NCBI GenBank assembly: GCA_002482765.1 | Contig: DLGP01000165.1 | Location: 1-18,795 of the forward strand | Reading direction: 5' to 3' | Origin: Alphaproteobacteria bacterium UBA7691 | GTDB taxonomy: Bacteria > Pseudomonadota > Alphaproteobacteria > Ferrovibrionales > Ferrovibrionaceae | Length of the DNA: 18,795 nucleotides | The notes under the pieces: model-generated | What the model was told of the DNA's origin: nothing | Databases searched by the model: none | What the model saw: the letters and a program-made list of their open reading frames with translations, nothing else | Shown here: positions 1-6,937 of the stretch, piece by piece | Numbering within the stretch: the first letter of the stretch is position 1 | Layout: the number at the start of each line of letters is the position of its first letter | Made by a program: the position numbers and the translations under genes

Positions 1-113
1 CAATCAACAACCGCCGATCGAATATTAACGGGCTGAATGCGGGCGGCGCGCAGGTGGGGGATGCGGCTGGCCGATCCCGTAGCGGAAGCGCCAAACGGCG
101 ATACTGGCGCTTT

Positions 114-127
114 TGTGACCGGTCACA
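114..127. promoter_or_regulatory. 14-bp perfect palindrome, candidate operator
   Basis: The sequence TGTGACCGGTCACA is identical to its reverse complement and lies 67 bases before the start codon at 195. Its central ACCGGT with flanking arms resembles LacI-family operators, which are short palindromes with a central CpG. It also resembles a CRP site (TGTGA-TCACA), but the arms are 4 rather than 6 bases apart, which argues against CRP. I could not place a convincing -35/-10 pair around it. No LacI-type regulator gene is visible in the window, so its user is unknown. Confidence 0.4.
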
Positions 128-194
128 CTCTTGCCGCGCCGCTGGATTTGAATGAGGGAGAGCAGAGCATTCGTATTCGCAGGAGAGGTTTGGC

Positions 195-836
195 ATGGCA
201 TCGACACGGTTTTTCGCGACGGCAGTCGTCGCGGTGATGCTGCCGCTGGCCGCTGTCGCCGAGACCGCGACCAGCGAGCCAGCGCAGACGCCGGAGACGC
301 CAGCAGCAGCCACGCCCATTGCCCCGGCCACGCCGGTTGCCCCGGCTCCGCCCGTTGCTCCAGCCCCTGATGCGGCTGCCGCGCTCGCCGCTCCAATCAG
401 TTCGGAAGCCGCGATCGCCGCCGCGCAGGTTTTTTGCGATACCCATCTGCCGGGCACGCTGGCGGCCGAAAACGCCACCATGGAGTTGCTGACGCCGTCG
501 CTGCGCGCCGCGATGGACGACGCGACGAAGAAAAACAACGCGTGGGAAGCCGCGCATCCTGGAGAAAAGCCGCCGCTCGGCGACGGCGTGCCGTTCCAGT
601 CCTACCCGGACTCACCCGAGAAATGCGTCGCCGGGCCGGCGTTGGCCGACAATACGGAAGTCGATATCGAATACCAGTTCGACGATCCGCTCGCCAACTG
701 GACCGACCGGGTCAAGCTGGAAGCCGTGGATGGAAAACTCCTGGTCGATGACGTCTTCTATGGCGTCAACGGCTTTGACGAAAGCCTTCGCAGCGCGCTG
801 GAAAGCGTCGGCCAGGATGTCGACATCGAGGAATAA
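195..836 (+). CDS. Exported Ala/Pro-rich protein of unknown function
   Basis: This 213-residue protein is not one I recognise. Residues 1-22 look like a Sec signal peptide: a short basic start, a hydrophobic core, and an AVA-E cleavage site near 22. Residues 23-65 are a low-complexity Ala/Pro/Thr linker with repeated PATPVAPAP-like units. The folded part (about 68-213) is acidic, has two cysteines (in FCDTH and EKCVAG) that could form a disulfide, and carries conserved-looking blocks such as YQFDDPLANW. The layout suggests a periplasmic domain on a flexible tether. The ATG is preceded by AGGAGAGG with a 7-base spacer, so the start is secure. The gene converges on the DUF3750 gene with only 9 bases between stop codons. 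Hand-counted Asp codons (10 GAC, 7 GAT) differ from the GAT preference in blh (17 GAT, 7 GAC); this is weak evidence of a different history. Confidence 0.8.
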   Translation: MASTRFFATAVVAVMLPLAAVAETATSEPAQTPETPAAATPIAPATPVAPAPPVAPAPDAAAALAAPISSEAAIAAAQVFCDTHLPGTLAAENATMELLTPSLRAAMDDATKKNNAWEAAHPGEKPPLGDGVPFQSYPDSPEKCVAGPALADNTEVDIEYQFDDPLANWTDRVKLEAVDGKLLVDDVFYGVNGFDESLRSALESVGQDVDIEE

Positions 837-845
837 ACAGCCTCG

Positions 846-1574
846 TCACACGGGCCAGAGGTCGATCCGTCCAAAGGCCGGAACGATAAGCCCGGGCTGG
901 CGAAAGTCGAGACCGGCGACCAGCCCCATGAATTGCAGTTCGACACCGCTCGCGCCGGCGCTGAAGCCGATCAGTCCGGCAATCGAGCCCCGCAGATCGC
1001 GCGTGCCGGACAGCCATTCGACGTTCCAGACACCGGCCGGAAAATCCCGACCCACGGCGTTGGAGGGCATGCGTGCGCCGAGTTCCGGCACCGCGTGGAC
1101 GATATGGGCGATGAAGCTGTTGGAATTCGGCCCCGGCCAGATCACATATTCGTCGGCATGGGGATAGCTGGCAATGGCGGCGCGAATCTGCGGGATCAGC
1201 CGTGCGGCTTCCGCGCCGCGCCGGTCAAGCAGCAATTCCGGCTCGTTGCCGGCCCAGCGTGTATCCGGCTGGCCCTGGCGCTGCCGCACCACCGGGTTGC
1301 TCCAGCGCACCACTTCATACCGCTCATAAGTGGCAGCGCCTGCCGGCTTGAAGGCGATCCAGCTATGCACACCCAGCGCGCCGCGCCAGCCCCACAGCCG
1401 CGCGGCATAAACCTGGATCACGGCCTCGGGCGTGCGCGCCGGATCGGGGGCCAGTGCCGTGCTGTCATTGCGCGCCACCGACCAATGCGGCCGCTCCGAC
1501 AGGGCCACCTGCGCACTGCTGACGCCAAGCGGCAACAGCACCAGGGCCAGCAGCAGGAGCAGCGCTTTTTTCAT
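846..1574 (-). CDS. DUF3750 domain protein, signal peptide or N-terminal anchor
   Basis: This 242-residue protein matches what I recall of DUF3750: an opening region with APDPARTPEAVIQVYAARLW, then GVHSWIAFKP followed by YERYEVVRW, then a WPGPNSNSFIAH block, and a C-terminal LVAGLDFRQPG...PAFGRIDLWP. The family has no established biochemical function. Residues 1-21 (MKKALLLLLALVLLPLG) form a signal peptide or membrane anchor, so the protein probably acts in the periplasm. I chose the internal ATG at 1574 because the signal peptide begins there; the frame stays open upstream but would put 17 polar residues in front of it. It starts 13 bases after the stop of the CoA-transferase-fold subunit B gene and is the last gene of the codirectional run. 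Histidine, tryptophan and asparagine residues in the HSW and WPGPNSN blocks could be catalytic, but that is a guess. Confidence 0.88.
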   Translation of the reverse strand: MKKALLLLLALVLLPLGVSSAQVALSERPHWSVARNDSTALAPDPARTPEAVIQVYAARLWGWRGALGVHSWIAFKPAGAATYERYEVVRWSNPVVRQRQGQPDTRWAGNEPELLLDRRGAEAARLIPQIRAAIASYPHADEYVIWPGPNSNSFIAHIVHAVPELGARMPSNAVGRDFPAGVWNVEWLSGTRDLRGSIAGLIGFSAGASGVELQFMGLVAGLDFRQPGLIVPAFGRIDLWPV

Positions 1575-1587
1575 CCAGCCAATCCTG

Positions 1588-2337
1588 TCATGCCGCCAGA
1601 GCCTCGGGGAAAATGCGCGCCACAAAGCGCGGATAGGTTTCGGCCAGTTCGCGCGCGATACGGCCGCGCATCAGCGCCAGCGTGGCATCATCCGGCGCCG
1701 GTGTGGCCGGTACGCTGTCGGGGCAATCAAAGTCAAAACCGGTATTGTCACGCACCTCTTCCAAACTATGGCCCGGATGCACGGTTTCAAGGGTGAAGCG
1801 CCGCCGCGTGCGGTCAAACGAGAACCAGCACAGATTGGTCAGCAGCCCAATCGGGCCGCCGGGGCGATAGGTGCCGTCATTCTTCGGGCCGGCAGAGGAG
1901 ACAAAATCCACCTTCGGCACCAGCACGCGGCGGCTATGTTCCTCGCGGAACAGGATCACGCGCGGCACCAGATAATACAGATAGGCCGAGCCGAATGAGC
2001 CCGGCCAGCGCACAGTGGTTTGCGGATAGTCGCCGCCGGCGCCCACCAGATTGATATTGGCCTCGCCGTCAATCTGGCCGCCGCCGAGGAAAAACGCCTC
2101 CAGGCGGCCCTGCGCCGCGATGTCGAACAATTCCACGCCGCCATCGCAGAAAAAATCATTGCGGATGCTGCCCAGCACATTCACCCGCATCTGCCCGCCC
2201 GATTGCGCCCGCGCCAGCAATGCACCGGCGCCCGGGATCGGCGAGGACGAACCGGTGGCGATCAGGCGGCAGCCGGCCAGCAGCCTGGCGATGGTGTGGA
2301 TCAGCAATTCCTGCGGCCGGAAGGGTAAATCGCTCAT
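1588..2337 (-). CDS. CoA-transferase family I, beta-type subunit (GctB/IpdB-like)
   Basis: This 249-residue protein belongs to the beta half of the glutaconate-CoA-transferase / IpdB family. Diagnostic blocks are FFLGGGQIDGEANIN (about 83-96), the GDY loop (102-104), RRVLVPKVDF, and a C-terminal EEVRDNTGFDFD. These align by eye with GctB blocks. In GctB the catalytic Glu54 lies in a VESG segment before the GGAQID block. Here the corresponding stretch (residues 50-60, MRVNVLGSIRN) has no glutamate. As I recall, the same loss is known in IpdAB, a steroid-ring hydrolase built on this fold, so this pair may be a hydrolase or lyase rather than a transferase. The ATG at 2337 was chosen because it lies 4 bases after the subunit A stop and starts the conserved domain. 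The substrate cannot be read from the sequence; no other steroid or aromatic pathway genes are adjacent. Confidence 0.87.
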   Translation of the reverse strand: MSDLPFRPQELLIHTIARLLAGCRLIATGSSSPIPGAGALLARAQSGGQMRVNVLGSIRNDFFCDGGVELFDIAAQGRLEAFFLGGGQIDGEANINLVGAGGDYPQTTVRWPGSFGSAYLYYLVPRVILFREEHSRRVLVPKVDFVSSAGPKNDGTYRPGGPIGLLTNLCWFSFDRTRRRFTLETVHPGHSLEEVRDNTGFDFDCPDSVPATPAPDDATLALMRGRIARELAETYPRFVARIFPEALAA

Positions 2338-2341
2338 CACG

Positions 2342-3154
2342 TCACTCCGCCGCTGCTTGTTTGGCTTGCACAAATTCGCCCAGATACTGCGCGAAGCCGG
2401 CCTCGCTGCGGGCCAATTCGCAATAGCGCGTGATATGCGCTTCGTCATGGCCGTAGATATTCCACAGATTAACCGGCCAGGCGCCGCGCGGCGCCACGGC
2501 GATGCCGCCGATATAGGCGCCGGTCAGCGTGCCGGCCGCGGTTTCCTCGTTGGCCAGCAGGTCAATATCGCGGATTTCCTCCACCGTGATCAGCGCCTGG
2601 CGTGCCGCATGGGCCATGGCGACCAATTCGCGGCGCCGGCCGATGAACACATTGCCGTTACGGTCGGCATAAGGCGCATGGAACAGGGCAAAGTCCGGCT
2701 GGATCGCCGGCAGCAGCACAATCGGATCGGCTTCGGCATTAAACGGATTCTGCATCACCTGCCAATCCGGGCGATGCTTGAGCAGATCGGTGCCCAGCAT
2801 GCCACGCAGCGGCATGAACGGAATGCCCTTGCCGGCGGCCTGGATCGCGGCATGGATCGCCGGGCAGGTGGCATCCAGCATCTGGAACTGCTTCTGCTTC
2901 AGCCCGGCAATAAAACGATGGGCGGTGCCATATTCGCCCAATGTCACCGCCGAGGTTTCCAGCACGCGCACGGCACCGGCGCCGATCAGCATTTCAGTTT
3001 GCAGGCCGGTAACCGGCACGCCCACCACATGCAGGTTTCGGATGCCGCGCCGGATCATGGCGCGGGTCAGTTCCATCGCCACGCCGGAATAATCCGGCGG
3101 CACGGCAATCTTGGCGCCATCCGGGATCAGGGCGGCCAGTTCATCCGCATTCAT
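2342..3154 (-). CDS. CoA-transferase family I, alpha-type subunit (GctA/IpdA-like)
   Basis: This 270-residue protein is the alpha partner of the following gene, separated from it by only 4 bases, as expected for a heteromeric enzyme. Features include an N-terminal nucleotide-like fold (DGAKIAVPPDYSG, AMIRRGIRNLHVVGVPV), the LRGMLGTDLL segment, the FALFHAPYADRNGNVFIG block typical of CoA-transferase alpha subunits, and a late EVRDIDLL-like segment (EEIRDIDLL). The ATG at 3154 has an AGGAGGA ribosome site about 7 bases upstream, which decides the start over an open upstream extension. The 63-base gap before it contains a small inverted repeat, so expression may be uncoupled from the NTF2-like gene. 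The reaction is either CoA transfer between acyl groups or, given the missing glutamate in the B subunit, hydrolytic cleavage of a cyclic acyl-CoA; I cannot decide between them. Confidence 0.87.
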   Translation of the reverse strand: MNADELAALIPDGAKIAVPPDYSGVAMELTRAMIRRGIRNLHVVGVPVTGLQTEMLIGAGAVRVLETSAVTLGEYGTAHRFIAGLKQKQFQMLDATCPAIHAAIQAAGKGIPFMPLRGMLGTDLLKHRPDWQVMQNPFNAEADPIVLLPAIQPDFALFHAPYADRNGNVFIGRRRELVAMAHAARQALITVEEIRDIDLLANEETAAGTLTGAYIGGIAVAPRGAWPVNLWNIYGHDEAHITRYCELARSEAGFAQYLGEFVQAKQAAAE

Positions 3155-3184
3155 GGGTCTTCCTCCTGCTTTATGCTGCGATTG

Positions 3185-3209
3185 TTGCGCCGCTGACGGT
3201 TTAGCGCAA
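3185..3209. repeat. Inverted repeat TTGCGC-N13-GCGCAA between genes
   Basis: A perfect 6-bp stem with a 13-base loop sits in the gap between the NTF2-like gene (stop 3218) and subunit A (start 3154). On the transcribed (minus) strand no run of T follows, so it does not fit a Rho-independent terminator. It could be an RNA-processing or stability element, or chance. Confidence 0.3.
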
Positions 3210-3217
3210 GCCATGCT

Positions 3218-3694
3218 TCACAGGCGGTGCTTGATCGGGTCGGCGGCGGCGCGGAAAGCCGCATCCTGGCGCAGCAGGGATTTTTCAAGCGCAGCGGCCG
3301 GCACGCCGATACCCACCAGGCAACTGGCCTGGTAGCACCATTCGTTATAGGCGGTGATCTGGCCGTCCGTCAGGCGGAAGCGGCTGGCACCGGTCATCAG
3401 CACCCGCTTGCCGTCATTCGGCGCCTTCCGGGAAGTGAAGCTGAAATCCCAATGGGTGTAGCCGATGCCGTTGGCCGCCACCGGTTCATGCATCTCCCAT
3501 TCAAAATCGGCGCCATCGTTGAAGAATTTCTCCAGCATGGTGCCGATGGCGGCGCGGCCTTCATGGCGGCCGTAGAACACATCGTCGTAATAGGCATCCG
3601 GTGTGAATAACTGCGTGAAGGCGGCCACATCCTGGCGCCGCACGGTGTCGGAAAAACGCTCCAGCAGGGCAATGAAATCGGCTGTCTCGGTCAT
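3218..3694 (-). CDS. NTF2-like / SnoaL-type small protein
   Basis: This 158-residue protein has the look of the NTF2/SnoaL cone fold. It has an N-terminal amphipathic helix (TADFIALLERFSDTVRRQDV), then FTQLFTPDAYYDDVFYGRHEGRAAIGTMLEKFF, then beta-strand-rich segments ending in ASRFRLTDGQITAYNEW. These cover the usual family span, about residues 5-120. Members include ketosteroid isomerase, polyketide cyclases and many uncharacterised proteins. The acidic and aromatic residues (Tyr35, Tyr36, Asp37, Asp38) line the position where catalytic residues often sit. The residues after 120 form a short C-terminal helical tail. The start ATG lies 1 base after the waaA stop, with GGAGGAAA just upstream inside the end of waaA. 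Its position before an IpdAB-like pair is suggestive of a shared acyl-CoA or ring substrate, but that is inference. Confidence 0.82.
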   Translation of the reverse strand: MTETADFIALLERFSDTVRRQDVAAFTQLFTPDAYYDDVFYGRHEGRAAIGTMLEKFFNDGADFEWEMHEPVAANGIGYTHWDFSFTSRKAPNDGKRVLMTGASRFRLTDGQITAYNEWCYQASCLVGIGVPAAALEKSLLRQDAAFRAAADPIKHRL

Positions 3695-3695
3695 G

Positions 3696-4997
3696 TCAGG
3701 TTTCCTCCGCTTTTTTGGTTTTCAGCCTTTGCAGCACGGCGGCTTCGATCTCGTCCAGCACCGCGCCACGCGCAGTGGCATAGGCGCGGCCGGCTGCGCC
3801 CATGGCTTGCAGCTTCGTGGGATTGGCAAGCAGTTCGGCCAGACCGGCTGCGATGCCGGCAGCATCCGCGGCCTGCAAGGCGGCCTGGCGTTGCAGCAGG
3901 TCGGCGCTCAGTTCAGCAAAATTGAACATGTGCGGGCCGAACAATACCGCAGCCCCCAGCCGGGCCGGCTCCAGCGGATTCTGGCCGCCATGCGGGATCA
4001 GCGAACCACCCATCACAACGGCCGGGCAAAGCCGATACCACAGGCCCAACTCGCCCAGCGTATCGGCGATATGTATCTGCGTATCGGCCGTGATGGCTTC
4101 GCCGGCGGCGCGGCGGCTGACGCGGAAGCCGGCGCCGCGCAGCGTTTCGGCCAGGGCCGCGCCACGTTCGGGATGGCGTGGTACGATCAGGCCCAGCAGA
4201 TCGGGAAACTGCGCTGCCAGATGCCGCTGGATGGTGATGATGGCGGCTTCATCACCCGGATGGGTGCTGGCCATCAGCCAGCGTGGCCGCTGGCCCAGTA
4301 TCGCCTGCAAGTCGGCAAGCTGCGCTGTGTCAGCCGGCAGCGGCGGCGCGGCCTGTTTCAGATTGCCGATACAGCGCACATCGCGGGCGCCGAGCTGGCG
4401 GAAACGATCACCATCGGCGGCGCTCTGGGCATAGATGGTCTCGAAGGCGCCGAGCAGCCAGCGCGCCGTGCCGGGCAGCCTGGCCCAGCGCCGCGCCGAG
4501 CGATCCGATAGCCGGCCGTTCAGCAGCAGCGCCGGAATGCCGCGTTGCGCCAGATTGCCCAGCAGGCCGGGCCATAATTCGCTTTCGCTCCACAGCACCA
4601 GATCGGGGCGCCAATGGTTCAGGAAGGCATCCACCGGCCCGGGCAGGTCCACCGGCAGGAATTGATGCAGCAATCCCGGCGCCCGCGCCGCCACCAAGGC
4701 TGCCGAGGTGACAGTGCCGGTGGTGAGCAGCAGGGTCAGCCCGGGCTGGGTTGTTTGCAGCCTTTCCAGCAGCGGCAGCAAGGCCATCGCTTCGCCCACG
4801 CTGGCGGCATGGCTCCAGATCAGCCGGCCGTCCGGGCGCGGCAGGCTGGCGCTGCCAAAGCGTTCCGGCAGGCGGGCCGCATCTTCCTTGCCACGGGCCA
4901 CGCGGCGTTGCAGCCACAGCCGGATGCCGGGGGCGATAACATGGCCGATGCCGCGCCACAGGCCGGCGCGCCAATCCGGCGCCGCCTGGGTGGTCAT
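3696..4997 (-). CDS. waaA: 3-deoxy-D-manno-octulosonic acid (Kdo) transferase
   Basis: WaaA adds Kdo from CMP-Kdo to the lipid A precursor at the inner face of the cytoplasmic membrane. The 433-residue length fits the family. Visible landmarks are GKEDAARLPERFG (36-48), the SHAASVGE block with the likely catalytic base Glu69, SESELWPGLL, LLNGRLSDRS, and the C-terminal GGSLIPHGGQNPLEPA that binds the CMP donor. A hydrophobic N-terminal helix (about 12-30) would dock it to the membrane. The ATG at 4997 overlaps the asnB stop in an ATGA arrangement, which indicates translational coupling and fixes the start. It is unusual that the usual companions (lpxK, an acyltransferase) are absent and that asparagine synthetase is directly coupled. 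Whether it adds one or two Kdo residues cannot be told from sequence. Confidence 0.94.
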   Translation of the reverse strand: MTTQAAPDWRAGLWRGIGHVIAPGIRLWLQRRVARGKEDAARLPERFGSASLPRPDGRLIWSHAASVGEAMALLPLLERLQTTQPGLTLLLTTGTVTSAALVAARAPGLLHQFLPVDLPGPVDAFLNHWRPDLVLWSESELWPGLLGNLAQRGIPALLLNGRLSDRSARRWARLPGTARWLLGAFETIYAQSAADGDRFRQLGARDVRCIGNLKQAAPPLPADTAQLADLQAILGQRPRWLMASTHPGDEAAIITIQRHLAAQFPDLLGLIVPRHPERGAALAETLRGAGFRVSRRAAGEAITADTQIHIADTLGELGLWYRLCPAVVMGGSLIPHGGQNPLEPARLGAAVLFGPHMFNFAELSADLLQRQAALQAADAAGIAAGLAELLANPTKLQAMGAAGRAYATARGAVLDEIEAAVLQRLKTKKAEET

Positions 4998-6901
4998 TGC
5001 TTCAGCCAGTGGCGCTGCCAGGCTTGCAGCATCAGCACGCCCCATAGGCCATATTGCCGGTTGGCGCGGCCGCTTTGATGGTCGGCCCAGGCCTGGCGGA
5101 TGGGATCGGGCAGCAGCAGGCCGGTTTCGGCCAAGGCCGCCGGGCTGAGCAGATCCTCGGCCCAGTCACGCAACGGACCACGCAGCCAGTCGCCAATCGG
5201 CACCGCAAAGCCGCTTTTGGGGCGATCCGTCAATTCCGGCGGCACATGGCGCGCCAGCAGGCGGCGCAGCATATGTTTGCCCCGGCCATGGCGCAGTTTG
5301 AACGCCGTGGGCAGCGCCAGGCCAAAGCTCAAGACACGATGATCCAGTAACGGCACGCGGGCTTCCAGCGCCACCGCCATGGTGGCGCGGTCCACCTTGG
5401 TCAGCACATCGTCATGCAGGTAACTTTCGGCATCCAGCCGTTGCAGATATCCCACAATGTCTTCACGGTCGCGCTGCGGCGGCAGGGTTGGCGGCGTGGT
5501 CGGGTCCAGCAGCAGGGCGGCGGCATCGGGCCATTGCTCCACCAGCGGGCGGTAATATTGCTCCAGGGTTTCGGCGCCCAGGGTGCCGGCCAGCTTGTGC
5601 AGCTTTTCGCCCAGTTGCGGCGGGCGCAAGGCCGCCGGCAGCAGCCGGGCCAGCGCATCCCATTGCCGTGGCGCCAGCAGGCGCAGGCTGCCGGCCAGGC
5701 CATGACGCAGGGCACCCGGCCAGGTGGCGTAATTCTGCCAGCGCGGCGCCATCACATGGCGGTTATAGCCGGCAAAGCCTTCGTCGCCGCCATCGCCGGA
5801 AAGCGCCACCGTGACATGCCGGCGGGTCAGCCGCGCCACCAGATAGGTCGGGATTTGCGAGGCATCGGCAAAGGGTTCGTCATAGATTTCCGGCAAGCCG
5901 GGAATCACTTGCAGGGCTTCGGCCGGTGTCACCCTCAGCGTGGTGTGATCACAGCCGAGATGCCGCGCCACGGCGGCCGCGGCATCGGATTCATCATAGC
6001 CGGCCTCGGCATAACCAATGGTGAAGGTTTTCACCGGGCGGCTGGCCTCGGCCTGCATCAGCGCCGCCACCAGGCTGCTATCGATGCCGCCGGAAAGAAA
6101 GGCGCCCAGCGGCACATCGGCAATCATGTGGTCGCGTATTGTGCTGCGCAGCAATTCGTATAGCTGCTGTTCGGCCTCGGCCTCATTGTCAAAACGCGGC
6201 TCGGCGGCCACCGCATCGGCCAGGTGCCAATAGCGGCTTTCGGCGGCGGGCTGGCCCGGGCGTTTCACCAGCAGGCCGCCCGGCGGCAGCTTGTGCAGGC
6301 CCTGCCAGATCGACAGCGGGGTTGGGATATAGTTGAAGCGCAGGAAGGCCGCTGCCGCCTCCGGGTTGAGCCGGCGCTGCCAGCCGGGCAGGGTGGTGAA
6401 GGCGCGCGGTTCGGAAGCGAAGGCCAGCCCGTCGCGGCCATGGGCGCACCAGTAAAGCGGCTTGATGCCGATCCGGTCACGCGCCAGGGTCAGGCTCTGC
6501 GCTTGATGGTCCCACAGCGCCAGGGCGAACATGCCGTGCAGCCGGTGCAGGCAGGGCTCCAGGCCCCAGGCCTCAATGCCGGCCAGCATAACTTCGGTAT
6601 CGGAATGGCCGCGAAACCGGGCGCCCAGGGCTTCCAGCTCACGCCGCAGCGCCTGGAAATTATAGATTTCGCCGTTATAGGTCAGCATGTAGCGGCCCGA
6701 GGCCGAAGCCATCGGCTGCCGACCCAGTGGCGACAGATCAATGATGCTGAGCCGGCGCTGGCCCAGGGCAATGCCGGCATCCACCCACACATCGCCATCA
6801 TCCGGGCCGCGATGGCGCAGGCTGGCGGTCATCGCCGCCACGATGGCGCGCAGATGCTCCGCGTTACGATCAGGATCGAGCAGGCCGGCTATGCCGCACA
6901 T
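4994..6901 (-). CDS. asnB: Glutamine-hydrolysing asparagine synthetase family
   Basis: This 635-residue class II amidotransferase uses the N-terminal Cys2 (MCGIAG) to release ammonia from glutamine. Substrate-binding blocks RGPDDGD (31-37), RRLSIID (49-55), YNGEIYNF (75-82) and GHSDTEV (98-104) are intact. The synthetase half has the ATP pyrophosphatase P-loop SGGIDSS (270-276) and the SGDGGDEGFAGYNRH block from 368, followed by EARVPLLDH. It should therefore be catalytically competent for aspartate to asparagine or amidation of another carboxylate. Longer paralogues of this type are frequent in polysaccharide and LPS clusters, where some amidate uronic acids. The 4-base overlap with waaA makes an envelope role plausible but unproven. 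The start gives the obligatory Met-Cys. SLC13 ends 36 bases upstream; that gap contains a CTTGC-N6-GCAAG dyad (6922-6937) and only a weak promoter candidate. Confidence 0.92.
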   Translation of the reverse strand: MCGIAGLLDPDRNAEHLRAIVAAMTASLRHRGPDDGDVWVDAGIALGQRRLSIIDLSPLGRQPMASASGRYMLTYNGEIYNFQALRRELEALGARFRGHSDTEVMLAGIEAWGLEPCLHRLHGMFALALWDHQAQSLTLARDRIGIKPLYWCAHGRDGLAFASEPRAFTTLPGWQRRLNPEAAAAFLRFNYIPTPLSIWQGLHKLPPGGLLVKRPGQPAAESRYWHLADAVAAEPRFDNEAEAEQQLYELLRSTIRDHMIADVPLGAFLSGGIDSSLVAALMQAEASRPVKTFTIGYAEAGYDESDAAAAVARHLGCDHTTLRVTPAEALQVIPGLPEIYDEPFADASQIPTYLVARLTRRHVTVALSGDGGDEGFAGYNRHVMAPRWQNYATWPGALRHGLAGSLRLLAPRQWDALARLLPAALRPPQLGEKLHKLAGTLGAETLEQYYRPLVEQWPDAAALLLDPTTPPTLPPQRDREDIVGYLQRLDAESYLHDDVLTKVDRATMAVALEARVPLLDHRVLSFGLALPTAFKLRHGRGKHMLRRLLARHVPPELTDRPKSGFAVPIGDWLRGPLRDWAEDLLSPAALAETGLLLPDPIRQAWADHQSGRANRQYGLWGVLMLQAWQRHWLKQ

Positions 6902-6937
6902 GCGCGGACCTTAGAATTTCCCTTGCTTTGGCGCAAG

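Noticed and set aside
114..127. CRP-type site
   Set aside because: The TGTGA and TCACA arms match, but the spacer is 4 bases and CRP needs 6; kept only as a generic palindromic operator.
37..237. Small open frame of 66 codons before the first gene
   Set aside because: It runs into the signal-peptide region of the exported protein in another frame, has no ribosome site and contains the palindrome; I see no support for it.
933..1796. Open frame of 287 codons on the + strand
   Set aside because: It is antisense to the DUF3750 and subunit B genes, both of which match known families.
2051..3196. Open frame of 381 codons on the + strand
   Set aside because: It lies antisense to the two CoA-transferase-fold subunits, has low-complexity His/Arg/Gln-rich sequence, and no ribosome site; it is a shadow of GC-rich coding on the other strand.
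3185..3209. Rho-independent terminator after the NTF2-like gene
   Set aside because: There is a stem, but no T run follows in the direction of transcription.
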